Made by a program: the position numbers and the translations under genes
Notes under the pieces: model-generated
Told to the model about the DNA's origin: nothing
Databases searched by the model: none
Seen by the model: the letters and a program-made list of their open reading frames with translations, nothing else
NCBI GenBank assembly: GCA_012932865.1
Contig: SAXG01000040.1
Location: 248,001 to 312,000 of the forward strand
DNA from: Amylostereum areolatum
Taxonomy: Eukaryota; Basidiomycota; Agaricomycetes; Russulales; Stereaceae
Length of the DNA: 64,000 bases
Direction: 5' to 3'
Shown here: in pieces, positions 1 through 10,762 of the stretch
Layout: the number at the start of each line of letters is the position of its first letter
How positions within the stretch are numbered: the stretch's first letter is position 1

Positions 1-949
1 GCGCGGTGTACTGCGTCGACCTTCCGTCTTCACCTGGTGAGGATTTTGAGGTCGCACGGGAGTATGTCCAGAGGATGGATGGCGGCGGACGGAGGCTGGA
101 GTATGTGAAGGGAGACGTCGCGGATCAGAAGGGGATGTGGGCGATTGGGGAGATGATTGGGGAGAAGGAGGGCAGGATGGATATTGGGCTGGCGAATGCG
201 GGAGTGTTGAAGCCGGTGCAGCCGTGCTTGGACTACGATGCGAAGGTGTTTGAGGAGGTGCATTTTTGGCTTTGACTTCGTCTGTGAGATCTGCCTGCTG
301 ACCCAGGTACAGGTGTTCGATATCAACTGTAGCGGGGTGCTTTACACAGCGCAGGCGGTTGGGAGGCAGATGGAGAAATTCAAGACTCTGGGGAGTATCA
401 TTTTGCTCGCGTCGATGAGCGGGATGATTGTCAACCAGGTGCGTCATCAACATCTTCCGAGCCTCCAACTTCGTGCTTGATGTAATTCACACGCATGGTT
501 CCACAGGGCCAGAACTGGATCTCTTACAACACGAGCAAGGCAGCTGTGGTGCAGATGGCGCGCAACATGGCGTGTGAGCTCGGTCCCCAGCGCATCCGCG
601 TTAACTCGCTCTCACCGGGGCACATCCACACCAAGTACGTTTGGCCACTTTTCGCATATGCACTCCTCCTTACGAACCATATATTCCGTCTGCTCCCCAG
701 GTTGACGGACAAGTTCCTGGAGGGCCAGCCTGAATTGTACGAGCGCTGGACGAAGGGAAATCCCCTCGGAAGACTTGGTAGGCCGGACGAGCTTCGGGGA
801 GTTATAACCTGGCTCGCGTCGGACGCCTCTACTTACTGTACAGGGAGCGAGTGCGTGCTCTCATCTTTGTCTACATTGGAGGCAAACTGACTTGTCGCTT
901 GTTTCCTTGCCATAGCATCCTTGTCGATGGGGGTCATCACATATGGTGA
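1..949 (+). CDS. SDR family oxidoreductase (5' truncated by window edge)
   Basis: Short-chain dehydrogenase/reductase, Rossmann fold, NAD(P)-dependent oxidation or reduction of a small alcohol or ketone; the substrate is not deducible. The window opens inside the coding sequence just before VYCVDLP, so the glycine-rich cofactor loop is missing. Five exons restore one frame: 1-257, 313-438, 507-634, 701-850 and 916-949, all with GT..AG introns of 55-68 nt. Visible family landmarks are the LANAG motif, the YNTSKAA active site (YxxxK), the PQRIRVNSLSPG segment and the C-terminal TGSDILVDGG, followed by a stop at 947-949. These match classical fungal SDRs of the mannitol or sorbose reductase type; that finer assignment is inference. 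The next gene lies convergently on the minus strand. Confidence 0.9.
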
Positions 950-1294
950 AATAGGACCGATGGGTATGTGCGGAAGCCGCGTGAGGCAGTCAGTGTGTAT
1001 GCGATTTCTTTGGATTTCCTCATGGACACACTGACACAGAATCTGCGTGGGTAAGGGGCGATGTAAGTAGAATACTAGTCCTCCCTAGAACCGATCTACA
1101 TAGATATCTTCCAAGAAATTCCTGTAACAGTGCTTCAGATCCATCAATATAAGTGAAGATTCCACCGAAGTCGTGTATGGTATAATGTTATTACGTCTCT
1201 GCCAAACAAGATATGATAAGTGTCTAATGAATCTGTCCGAGTACACACTCCCTGTGTAAGCAGCATGAATAGCACCCCTCCACCGTCCCGCGAC
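950..1294. other. Convergent intergenic spacer
   Basis: 345 bp between the SDR stop and the 3' end of the minus-strand reductase. It holds AT-richer sequence as expected for two 3' UTRs. No ORF or RNA gene could be supported. Confidence 0.6.
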
Positions 1295-2992
1295 TTAGCG
1301 CGTCTTCTTCGCCTCCTCCTCTCCCGTGATGATCGCCGACTCGATCGACACCAGCCCCCGTTGCTCCAACCGCTCAATCAGGACGTCACCAAACGCGGAC
1401 ATGGGCGTGAGGATGCCGCCGTTCTGCGCGAGGCCGGGGAGGGACGCAGGGTTGAGCAGGCACAACGCGGACTCGGCGAGCACAACTGGACCGATGTCAA
1501 GGAGATGAGTCCAAGTCTAAAGGGGGGCATGGAGATGGACTGACAATTGGAGAACAAAAGAGGGCCGGGGCCGCGGACAACGGTGCGGACGTAGGCGGGA
1601 GAGGACGCGGGAGGCGAGATGGAGACGGAAAGATTGGTGAGCGTGAACGAGCCGCCTTTCAGCTCCCTGACATGAACATCAGAAAAGGCCCATGAATGTA
1701 AGCAGGAAGCAACGTACTGCTCCGAGGGCCCGCTCCCCGGCTGGGTCACCATCCGCTTGAACAACCATCGTAGCTGCACCCACCGTCAGTCAGCGCCCGC
1801 ACCTCCAAAGAAACCAACACCACGCACTGGAGAAAACAGCGCGAGAGACACGCCTCCAACCGCCACCGCCAAGCTCAAGAAAAACGCGCTGATCGTCCCG
1901 CTCGTTCGCATAAACTCGTCGTATGTGAATTTCCGCCCGTACGCCAACAACGGATCGCGTCCGGCGACCGCACCGGGGGACGTCGACTCGAGCGCGTACT
2001 GCTGCAAGCCCCACGTTCGCTCGACGATGCCGCGGTTGGTGGAGGCCATCAGCCAGTAACCGCCCTTGATGAAGTTGAGGGGGTACGGGAGGGCGTAGGT
2101 CCAGCGGAAGCGGGGGTAGGGTGTTCCGCGGACTGGGCCTGGATCAGCATGCGAAAGAAGAAGGGGACACAGGGGAGAAAGTGAGGGGCACGCACCGGGG
2201 CTGAGGGCGTACGGCTTGTTCGCGAGCTCCATGAGGAACCGAGGGACCTCCTCGAACGCAGCGATCACGGTCGCGAACGTGCCGCCCGCCGCCGCGCCCT
2301 TGAACTCGACGGCGGACGCGCTTGTCTCGATTTCAGCTGCGGGGTCGTGGGCCTTGAGCGTCTTGTTCGCGGCGTACACGACGATGTCGGACGGGACGGA
2401 GTCGAAGCCGCAGGCGGGAACGATGATGGCGTGGTGTGTGGTAGCGACGTAGTCGTATCTGTGCCGAGCACCGTCAGCATGTTCCGCCTCTGCACTGCCC
2501 GAAAAAGATCTCCGAGCCAAAATAGGTCACGCACTGTTGGATGATATCGAATATCCACGAACGCTCGCCAGCGATGTCCACGTAGTGCACGCCGTTCCTC
2601 GCGCATGCGCTGAAGGACTGATCGTCAGCTCTTCGAGCGTGGTCAAAAGTCGCGGAGACACGTACCTCACGACAGGCGAACCTGTCCTGCAATATGGCCC
2701 CGCAGCGTTGACCACGACCTTCACCTGCCTCACCGCCGCCTCGAGCTCCACCTCGTCCGTCAGGTCGAACACGAACACCCGCACGTTCTCGTCGATTTTG
2801 AGCCCGGAATTCTCAAGTTTTGTACGCGACCTTGCTGCTAGTGCGAGTGTGAACGTGTTCCTTTCAGGGTGGGAGAGAAGATAGCGGGCGGTCGCACGTC
2901 CCGAGTAACCTGGAGGTCGGTCGCGTTGGTAACGATTCATACAATGGTGCGTGTGACGTACCGGTCGCGCCAATAAGGAGGATATCGGCCAT
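1295..2992 (-). CDS. Saccharopine dehydrogenase-like oxidoreductase (SCCPDH / trans-enoyl reductase type)
   Basis: NAD(P)-dependent reductase of the saccharopine-dehydrogenase-like family, related to SCCPDH and to trans-acting enoyl reductases rather than to true lysine-pathway enzymes; the substrate is unknown. The start at 2992 gives MADILLIGATG, then an intron (2961-2910), then YSGRATARYLL, which completes the GATGYSG nucleotide-binding loop. Further landmarks are VVNAAGPY, HYVDIAGE, an intron at 2534-2459, and AIIVPACGFDSVPSD, the family hallmark. Downstream exons contain FRWTYALPYP, GRDPLLAYGRKF and a hydrophobic stretch (SAFFLSLAVAVGG). The C-terminus reads ESALCLL..GGILTPMSAFGD, ending near 1295. 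At least five introns are needed; the last splice junction (around 1500-1550) is not resolved. The protein is about 420 residues, normal for the family. Confidence 0.85.
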
Positions 2993-3038
2993 TTATTAGG
3001 GGGTATCAGAAGTCAGTTGTAGAGGTGAAAAGAGAGTC

Positions 3039-3072
3039 GTGGTGGTGGTGGTGGTGGTGGTGGTGGTGGTGG
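3039..3072. repeat. (GTG)n microsatellite
   Basis: About eleven perfect GTG/TGG trinucleotide units lie roughly 50 bp upstream of the minus-strand start codon at 2992, so in the 5' UTR or promoter of the saccharopine-dehydrogenase-like gene. Confidence 0.95.
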
Positions 3073-3921
3073 GAGCAAAGCCACAGGACAGCGCCAACGG
3101 CGATCTCCGTGCGGAACGCGGCTCCCAACCCCGCTCATGCAACTTGGTCGCATTTTTTTCTGCCTCTGGGATCCCAGCTACGACAGATATCAAGGCCGAA
3201 CCGCCGTTACGTGGGTCATGTGTACAGAGCAATGTGTCCAGAGGATACTTATCTCACGTGAGTGAATTCCAGGTTTTCGACATTTCGTGAAAGTCCATGC
3301 CTTCAGCTTCATAGTCCACCGTTCACCGAGTCTTTCGTTGTATGCCCCTTCCGTGCATGGCCCTACTAGAAATAACGGAACACTTTTCTAAGGTTGATCT
3401 ATACGAGATGTCACTGCCCAAAGCCTGAAGCGAAACGCGTCACTCGAGGAGCACATACCTCTTCTCAATCCCATAGGAAGAAGTCGTTCGAAGGCAATGG
3501 TCAGGTCGACGGCAATGGTCAAACGCGTGCACGGGGCCTTTTTCAAGACGACGAAGGCGCCGATTCCAGAGTTCGTCCAAAGTACTCGATGGGGATTCGA
3601 CATCCGACCTTCCCCTGGCGGTTCTTTCAACTGGGCCCGAGATGACACCGGCGCTCGCAGAAATTGACGAGGGCGGTTACTTATCAATCCGTGCGTCAAG
3701 TGCTTCAGTGTGTCAGCATGAGCACAGATATCTCCTACCCGCATTCCCCAGCGCTCTACACATGTAGAGAGTCCTTAACGCCGTGGCCGTTCATAAATCC
3801 GACATTGCGTCCTGCACATCGGCGGAAAGGACGCGAGGAGGCGTGCCGTGCGGTTTACTAATGCCTCTATTGAACCTAAGTGATGCTACTTGGTGGGATC
3901 GCGACATCAATAGTGGACCGC

Positions 3922-3928
3922 TATAAAG
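3922..3928 (+). promoter_or_regulatory. TATA box for downstream SDR gene
   Basis: TATAAAG sits 93 bp upstream of the ATG at 4021, a usual distance in filamentous fungi. Confidence 0.6.
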
Positions 3929-4020
3929 GTGGCCGGTGAAGTCGAAACAAGGGGACAACACCTTCTTCCCTCTTCTTTCCTACCTAGTCTCTCCACCCCT
4001 CGGATCTTGAAACGGCTGCG

Positions 4021-5118
4021 ATGGTGTCCAAAGTGTGGTTCAGTACGTCCTCTGATCTCCGCAATGTCGGTGGTCGTCTGGCTTACTTCGACATGCTTTA
4101 GTTACTGGTGCGTCGACCGGCTTTGGTCGCGTCATGGCCGAGCAGGCACTCGCCAACGGCGACAAAGTCGTCGCCACCCTCCGCAAACCCGCCATGCTCT
4201 CCGACCTGACCGCGCTCTACCCCCCCTCCCGCCTTCTCACCCTCAAGCTCGACGTGACCGTTCCCCAGGACGTCATCGACGGCTTCAAGGCGGCGGAGAA
4301 GGCGTTCGGGCGCATAGACGTCGTGTTTAACAACGCCGGGTTCGTGATATGTGGAGAGGTGGAGGGCACGCCGGAAGAGGAGATCCGTAGGATCTTCGAG
4401 ACGAACTTCTTTGGGGCCGTCAGCGTGTCTAAGGAGGCCGTCCGGTTCTTCCGAGAGGTGAACCCGTCGGGTGCTGGGGGGCTCCTTCTACAAGTCTCGT
4501 CGCTCGTCGCGATATCCCCGTTCCCCATTTCCTCGTTTTATTCTTCGACGTACGCGATCCTCCTACTGCTCGCATCCCAATTGCTCACTCACGCTTTTCG
4601 TCATTCCTCACACAGCAAGGCGGGTGAGTGGCGATATATACCTACCATGGCATGTTTTTTTTTGTTGACATCCCATCTCGCGAAGCCTTCGACAGCTTCT
4701 CCGTCGCGTTCGCGCAGGAGCTCAACCCCAAATGGAACATCAAGGTCTTTCCTCCGTTGTACCTCCCTATCTGGTCCTATCCAGCTAACGTATGACGTCC
4801 AACTTTCAGGTGACCATCCTTTGCCCCGGGCCTTTCGCCACGAACGTCATGAACCCAGACAAGAACTTTTTTCTCCCCATCCACCCCGCCTACGACACCC
4901 CTGACAGTACCGTGGTCTCCATTCGCCAACAGGTAGCGGCACACAACCCCGGCGGCGACACCGCGAAGGCGGTCAAGAAGATATACGAGCTCAGTAGGAT
5001 GGAGAAGCCGCCGGGGCGGCTGTTCTTGGGCAAGCCCGCCAACGAACAGGCGCGGGCTGTGTTGAAGTCATTGAACGAGAATATTGACGAATACGAGGCG
5101 TGGTCGGAGGGGCTCTAG
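4021..5118 (+). CDS. SDR family oxidoreductase with 8-nt microexon
   Basis: Classical short-chain dehydrogenase of 281 residues, probably cytosolic and NADP-dependent (TGASTGFG loop, then an Arg-containing region after beta-2); the substrate is unknown. Five exons join in frame: 4021-4042, 4102-4549, 4616-4623, 4686-4744 and 4810-5118. Exon 1 gives MVSKVWF, and the intron splits the codon before TGASTGFG. NNAGF (dimer/active-site loop), a serine-rich strand and the YSSTK catalytic motif are present. The catalytic lysine lies on the 8-nt exon 3. The remainder gives FAQELNPKWNIKVTILCPGPF and the C-terminal cap. The start is fixed by the TATA box and by the need for the glycine loop. A tRNA gene follows 320 bp downstream. 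Confidence 0.9.
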
Positions 5119-5437
5119 CCGCGGCAGCTTCCTCTCCAAATGTTCCACTGCGGAATAAATAACAAGTCCGTTTCGCAAATGATCCAGACTCCCTCCCACC
5201 TTCGACTTCGCGTCATACACATGTCGCTGATCCCAGCAGTCATACAAAAGGGATGCATTGAAGTTTCTGCTAAGGCTCTTCCTTGGCGAGGTAATATTCG
5301 CTGGGATGTAGGCTGGAACGAATTTGAGACAGCAGATGTCAATGTCGAAGAGTCTCGACACACAGTGCCATCACCATCATATCCTAAATCCACCGGGGTA
5401 GCCATGATAGGACCTTTACATGGTGCTAGTATGGTCA
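5119..5437. other. Spacer between SDR gene and tRNA
   Basis: 319 bp with no supported gene, presumably the SDR 3' UTR and the tRNA 5' flank. Confidence 0.5.
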
Positions 5438-5512
5438 GGGCGCATGGTGTAGTTGGTTTATCACGCTCGCTTAGCATGCGAGAGGTGTCCGGTTCAATTC
5501 CGGATGCGTCCA
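5438..5512 (+). tRNA. tRNA-Ala (anticodon AGC)
   Basis: Cloverleaf read by hand. Acceptor stem GGGCGCA pairs with TGCGTCC, with one G-T pair. The D arm starts GTG and closes with CAC. The anticodon stem is CTCGC/GCGAG around the loop TTAGCAT (anticodon AGC). The T stem is TCCGG/CCGGA around TTCAATT. The discriminator base is A and there is no intron. CCA is not encoded, as usual in eukaryotes. Confidence 0.95.
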
Positions 5513-5530
5513 TTTCCAGTGCCTGCATTA

Positions 5531-5537
5531 TTTTTTT
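5531..5537 (+). terminator. RNA polymerase III terminator (T7 run)
   Basis: Seven consecutive T lie 19 bp after the tRNA 3' end, the standard pol III stop signal. Confidence 0.8.
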
Positions 5538-5958
5538 GATTCATCTCCAGAGTCCGCTGTCCAGATGGCAGAGTCCTCAGTAGACTGGCTTGCTTCGAGT
5601 TCGGTGCGTCCACACGTCGACAACTCGACATACTTGGTTCAACTCTGTCCGTTGACTCTTTAACTTCTCAGAGACCTCCAAAACATCGACGAACAACCCA
5701 TAAAAGGCTTTGCCCTCTTTCTCACTCTCATCTCCGTCCAATGAACTCGCGGAGGACAACGGCGACTCTCAACCGTCTTTCTCCACAACTTGGTGCTTAT
5801 TAACAACAGCCATTGACAGCGCTCGGTATCCGCGAACCTCGTAAGCGCCAGCTCTCAGGGACGGACGGAAGAAATGGATCGTCGATGCTCCCCGTCTTGG
5901 TACGTACGCTTATTTTCGTTCTTGTGCACGGAACTCTGAGCGACGTGGCATCCCTCAG
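5538..5958. other. Gene-free stretch downstream of tRNA
   Basis: No ORF with family features was recognised. The stretch ends at the first unit of the 467-bp direct duplication. Confidence 0.5.
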
Positions 5959-6822
5959 CCTCATAAATTTGACTCAACATGTTCCTATACATCTCGACCA
6001 ACACAATATCGATGCTAGCTGCGAGTCTGCGACGAAGATTGAGGTGCGATTCATATGCACGACGCTCGGTGACTCGAAATTGACAAGATCGTCGTTAGCA
6101 TGATTCCGACAATTTTTGCACAGCTCATTCCTTGGACATCAAAACGACGGGGTACGTGTAAACTGGTGCCTCGAGTGTGATGCAACCTCGCTCCTGGAAT
6201 CTCAAGGACGGGTACTTAGAAACCTTCGAGTGAAGAAAACCCCGTAAGTCTCCTTCTGCACATACGTGAACGCGAGCTGACTGGGGGACGTGTATTTAGC
6301 TCCGTCGTCGCGGCGAGGCAGAGGATCTCCATGTCCTTGCGCGTCTGCTCCAAAATTTCAGCGTTCGCGGATATGATTCCGAGCCATCTGACTGACGTAC
6401 ATTTTTGTAAAACGTGTCCGTGCAACCTCATAAATTTGACTCAATATGTACCTCCATCTCTCACACAGCACGATCTCGATACAAGCTGTGACGACGATTG
6501 AGGTACGATTCATATACATCACACTCGATAGCTCTCAGCTCATTACTTGGACATCCAAACGACAGGGTACGTGTAGATGGGGGCTTCGAGCGTGATACGA
6601 CCTCTCTCTTTGAACCCCAGGGACAGGTACTTGGAAACCTTCAGCGAAGAAATCCCAGTAAGTCTCCTTCTGCACATAACTGGAATCGGACGCGTACGTT
6701 TAGCTCCGTCGTCGTGGCGAGGCAGAGGATCTCCGTGCTCTTGCGCGTCTGCTTCAACGCGTCAACGTTTGAGGGCATCCGGTCCATCTGACTGACGCAC
6801 GTTTTTGTAGAAGGTGTCCATA
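5959..6822. repeat. Tandem direct duplication, offset 467 bp
   Basis: The segment starting CCTCATAAATTTGACTCAA at 5959 recurs at 6426, and the similarity runs through the GNAT last exon to the conserved TGTCC at about 6820. Unit 1 is 5959-6425 and unit 2 is 6426-6822. The units have diverged by many substitutions and small indels, so the duplication is not recent. Confidence 0.8.
6125..6425 (-). pseudogene. Duplicated 3' end of GNAT acetyltransferase gene
   Basis: Copies the last part of the neighbouring GNAT gene: a TFYKN remnant, the intron, the EILCLAATTELN segment, then CAEGDLRGFLHSKVSKY and a terminal VYTYPVVLMSKE before TGA at 6125-6127. The upstream segment and the CAEGD segment are in different frames, so the copy is broken. 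It has no start codon or N-terminal domain and is best seen as a relic made by the tandem duplication. Confidence 0.75.
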
Positions 6823-7577
6823 AAAAAGGTGGCAAATCCTTGGTTTTGATGCGCAGGATCGGTGACGATAAGGCTGCAGTACCAAGTTCTGGCTTCCTCC
6901 TGTGACGTGCACTCGACGTCAGCAGGGGCCGAAGCTCATTCTGCAACCTGTCCACGCACCTCTGGAGTATAGAAGGTGCGCCGCCACTTGGCCATGGTCG
7001 GCATGTACTAAGGGTATGAACGATCAGAACATACTTAGGAACAACGCGATGGCCGAGAATACGGACCGTATGAGTCCACCAGTCCTTCGTTTCCGGTGAG
7101 AGTTTCTTGAAAACTTCATTAAACCCAAGCCCCCTCTGCGCCTCGCTGCATAGACACGCGTTGTCGCTGTAACACGGTCGAAAGGCGAGCTGCCGGGGGG
7201 GGACTCACGTGCCAAACATTCGGTTAGGAGACCGGAACCACAAGGCGAGGGTCACGATTTTGGCCTCGTCCTCGACAACGTAGACCTCGCCTTCTAGGAA
7301 CGAGGCGCGAATCATAGCAGTGAAGAAATCCTTAGAGAGGGAAACATCCCCGCCAAGCAACGAGCTTGTAGCAGGATCTACAGTGCTGTTCATTTGGCAG
7401 ACTGTCGGCCGCAGAGGTATCGTCACATACCTCCGTCCATGGCGCGGGCGGTCAACGCCGCGAGCTCAGCGAGTTGAGAGGCTAGATGGCGATGCTCGTC
7501 GTCAGCGACCTATGACACAAGGTGAAATGCTACACACAAGTTGGTGCCGTGATGCGTTTCACGGATGGGTTATGCAT
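6543..7577 (-). pseudogene. GNAT-family N-acetyltransferase with 3' frameshift
   Basis: GCN5-related N-acetyltransferase (acetyl-CoA transfer to an amine; substrate unknown), paralogue of the gene at 15276-16293. The start at 7577 (MHNPSVKRIT) is followed by small exons: a VADDEHRHLASQLAEL helix with ARAMDG, then GGDVSLSKDFFTAMIRASF, then LGFNEVFKKLSPETKDWW, then YMPTMAKWRRTFYTPE. The core exon reads WYCSLIVTDPAHQNQGFATFF and carries the acetyl-CoA loop equivalent (QNQGFA). The last exon runs TELNVRVRFQLCAEGD, then changes frame near 6649 before KVSKYLSLGF and PVVWMSK, with TAA at 6543-6545. Compared with the duplicate, one base is missing there. It is either a pseudogene or a sequencing indel, since all upstream splice sites look intact. 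Confidence 0.75.
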
Positions 7578-8272
7578 GTTCGTAGTCGTAAGTGTCTGTT
7601 GGGGTCCTAGAGATAGCAGCTCCTGCGGATGGACCATATCCTGGGGCACGCTGCGAGCCAGGTCTACCCTTCCGTTCGGTGATATATCTGGAGGCCGCCA
7701 CGAAGCACTGTCTTTATAGCCCCGTGCACCGTGTCGAGCGTCCATTGCTGTGTTTGTTTTGTCTTCCATTCTCTCTTACGCCTTCGTGGTCCCGACTTGA
7801 TGCTGATGGAAAGTTGATGATCTTAGAAGCATCGTGAGAAGGATTCTGCCCTGGTATAGTAGAGTATGGTGCGTCACTTTACTTTCCAGGCCCGTGGCGA
7901 GCTTCTACTGAGCCTAGTTTTCATCAGAATCTCACAGACTTCTGCTTCGTCCATTCCAGTCCCAATCTGCTGGTAAGTTTCAAGTTTGTGGAGGCAAGGG
8001 GAGAGCCTCGAAATGGTCCCTCGGGCGTGGTGCGGCCGCTCGTAAGTGATCCAGGACCTTGGGCCCTTATCGATATAACATTCGCACGGAAGGGACGGCA
8101 GATGCTGACAGAACCTCTATGCCTTTCCTAAACTTCCTAGGGTAATTTATCGTTGCTATCTACTAGGATAATCGCCTCACAACAGTACCACGTCCTCCAA
8201 ACTTCAATTTTCACCCCGAACATCACACCCACAGACTTTGGGCGACATCTACACGCGGAAGCGAGCTGTAAT
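7578..8272. other. Divergent promoter region
   Basis: About 700 bp between the divergent GNAT and membrane-protein genes. No coding feature was recognised. Confidence 0.5.
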
Positions 8273-9297
8273 ATGGGAGGTGTCTTCGTCCATCGCAACG
8301 AATACGAGCTGGTCACTCAGGATGAGTCGGAACCTCCCGTCGATTCTGCCTCGTCACTCGGTTGAGTCGTTGTTTCCCTTCTTTTTTTCAATGCCGCTGA
8401 CATCTAACAGGGGGCCACAACCAATTCCTCGCGCTCAACCTCGACAAGCTCGTGAAATGGGCGATGTACATCATTTCCCTCTGCGTTGTCCTCAATGCGA
8501 TCGTCCTCTTCTTCGTATTCTACAAAGGGGGTGATCCCGAAATCGTCATGCTCCAGTCTGACATGAACCAGCTCGCTTGGCGCAGCTCATACATCGGCCT
8601 CGACGCTCTCTATCGCGACCTTTCATTTCCTAGGCCTGTCCGCCCCTCGATCGTCAACCATGCTCGATCGGTTGCGCAGGTGTCGTCTGTACATCGCAGG
8701 GAAGTCTTCCCCGTCAAATCCAGGTACAAACTCGTCCCGCCAAAGGTCGGTTACGCTTTGGTTAACGAGAGACGTTTACTGGTGACGTCTGAGGTGAGCA
8801 TAACTATGCTCGAGTCTTAGATCCGTCGTCCGCCTTCATGTTGCTCACGCCGTTGAAGGTCTCGACGATTGCGCAATTCCGTGTCCTCGACTGGGGGATG
8901 GAAAACTGCACCGTAGACGTTGATATTCCTCAACACTCAACCGACGCTACGGTGATCAACGCAATTGATGACCCAACCGTCGTCGAGATATGGTCCCTTG
9001 AGGCTAATACAGAAATCAATCCGGCAACGCTGTCGTGGTCCACAAAGCCGAGGCGCGGCGAGCTTATTGGAAAACTCGAGGTGTCATCGGGAACAAGCTC
9101 CAGGACTGCGAGTTTTGCATGCTCGACGCTCTCGTCCCAAACAATCGAGATCGCGTGTTCTAGTACGCAATGTGCATTAGACGTTTTGCACACAGGCTTC
9201 ACCCCCGGAGGTGAGTGTTGCATCCCGGTTAGCTGTATGGATCCTTACCTGTCGCAAAATCTCAGGTTTTTACATACGGCAATGGCCCTCTGTGTAA
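8273..9297 (+). CDS. Basidiomycete single-pass membrane protein of unknown function
   Basis: Four exons (8273-8360, 8411-8793, 8859-9210, 9266-9297) give a 284-residue protein in one continuous frame. The N-terminal about 40 residues are hydrophilic and acidic, followed by one strong transmembrane segment (WAMYIISLCVVLNAIVLFFV). After it come an extracytoplasmic stretch with LAWRSSYIGLDALYRDLSFP and a conserved-looking block STIAQFRVLDWGMENC. The C-terminal half is beta-rich with paired cysteines. This layout is common among uncharacterised Agaricomycete proteins; I cannot name a family with certainty, and But2-like proteins are only a weak resemblance. It neighbours the UstYa-like oxidases and could belong to the same locus. 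Confidence 0.75.
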
Positions 9298-9566
9298 CGA
9301 AGGTGTAAGATTCAATATGTGTTTACTTACAGAAGGGTCAAAGGATACTGTTACAATGGCGATCGTCGGCCGGGGTTTGCTACACGTTAGAATAACGATG
9401 ACAGAGATCCGAAATGCGAAAAAAGATGTGTTGTATCGTAACGATATTTGGGGGAGAGGGGGTGGAAAACTATGACGGATCGAAACGGCGACAGTTCGGG
9501 AGGGATATCATCGAAGTAGCTTAGTCGAGGCATTGATTCAAGTAGCAGCAACTAGTGAGAGATGAA

Positions 9567-10326
9567 TTAGACAGGAAAAAGCGGAGGAGTCAAACGGTGA
9601 GGAAACTCGCCTGAGCCCCCATTGCGCACGTCGGATTTCACCCACCGAATCCAGTTGTATCCGACATTGTCGTAGATCGCATCCCAATCCCTGCAGACCC
9701 GAGTCTCCATTGCACGTTCCTCGGTGAAGTTTCGGCGGGTGAAATCCCCGTGCTCGATCGTCTGGTCGGCGCGACAGAGCGCAAGCTGCCGCAGATAGTT
9801 GATACAGTGTTGTAGGTGCCCCCAGTTGGGTTCCGGCTCGGTGTAGGCATCATGGAAGGTGCGAATGCAATGGGATTCGTGGAACATGGCGACAACGAAG
9901 ACACGGGAATTGGGCCCCAATACCACGCCGCCACTTCCAAGCGGCGACATTTGGAGCCATTCTTGCAATGCGTTCGGGTCAAGGGAAAAGTGAACGCTCT
10001 CTTCGAACGATGCTTGAATGAGGGAGAGTGTTTCGGGCCTCGTTGGAAGGTCGTTTAGCGGGAGGAAGATGGGGATATCGCTCCCTTCAAAGGCTGGTAA
10101 TTGTAAGCGAGGGGATTTTTGTTGGATAACTTAGGTGAGACGTACATGGGGTGTAGGTGCTATGTTGCGTATTGGCGATAAACGGTGTCGATGTGTATCG
10201 ACCACCAGTGCCGAGGACGAGGAAAAGCGAGATGGTGAGAATCACCGACGTAATGCACGTGACGAAGATGAACATCGCGGTAATGCAGTCACCGCGACGA
10301 CGTTTTTTGTTATCGAACACCATCAT
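9567..10326 (-). CDS. UstYa-like (DUF3328) oxidase
   Basis: Membrane-anchored oxidase of the UstYa family, whose members oxidise or cyclise peptides in fungal RiPP pathways such as ustiloxin; the substrate here is unknown. Two exons (10326-10146, 10093-9567) encode 235 residues. A short basic N-terminus (KKRRRGD) is followed by one transmembrane helix (residues about 15-38). The lumenal domain follows, with the two family motifs intact: HESHC and HLQHC, the second in HCINYLRQLALC. Near the C-terminus VCRDWDAIYDNV matches the conserved RDW segment. The gene is transcribed away from a second UstYa-like gene 436 bp upstream, so the pair shares a divergent promoter. Confidence 0.88.
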
Positions 10327-10762
10327 AGTAAAGGCTCACCGCGCTAGACGGTGAGAGCAGGTGAGTAGGACGTTCTTCAATCAACGCACATTCTGCGCCT
10401 TCATGAAGCAGCTCTTATCGCGTGCAGTTGGCATCCCACATGACTGACTTAGAGGCACCAGGCATGATGTACGAGGAGTCGAGGACTCGTCCGCATCCCG
10501 ACCACCAGCTCAGCTGGGGTCTCTTCTCACGTTCTCCTTGAAACAGATCCTTATCTAACAAATGGAAGCTGTTTTGTTCTGCCTGAAGTCTGATGAACAA
10601 GATCTCTTCCTTTCTTCGCATAATGCACCGCGTGCGACTCCGATGTGAGTCTATCTGATTCTCTACCGACTGTTCGCACATTCAACTCAAGTTCTAGATC
10701 GCAAAAATATCTTCTTTTTAACGCGGGACTGGAATGCATTGGCGGCAAAAATCCGCATTCTC
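10327..10762. promoter_or_regulatory. Divergent promoter between two UstYa-like genes
   Basis: 436 bp separates the two start codons and should contain both promoters, suggesting co-regulation. No clear TATA box or palindromic zinc-cluster site was picked out by eye. Confidence 0.45.

Larger units (their letters stand above)
2993..4020. other. Divergent intergenic region
   Basis: About 1 kb between two divergently transcribed oxidoreductase genes. It carries a GTG microsatellite close to the minus-strand start and a TATA box for the plus-strand gene. No convincing coding region was found. Confidence 0.6.

Noticed and set aside
3025..3290. Short ORFs with poly-Trp or poly-Val
   Set aside because: They are translations of the GTG microsatellite.
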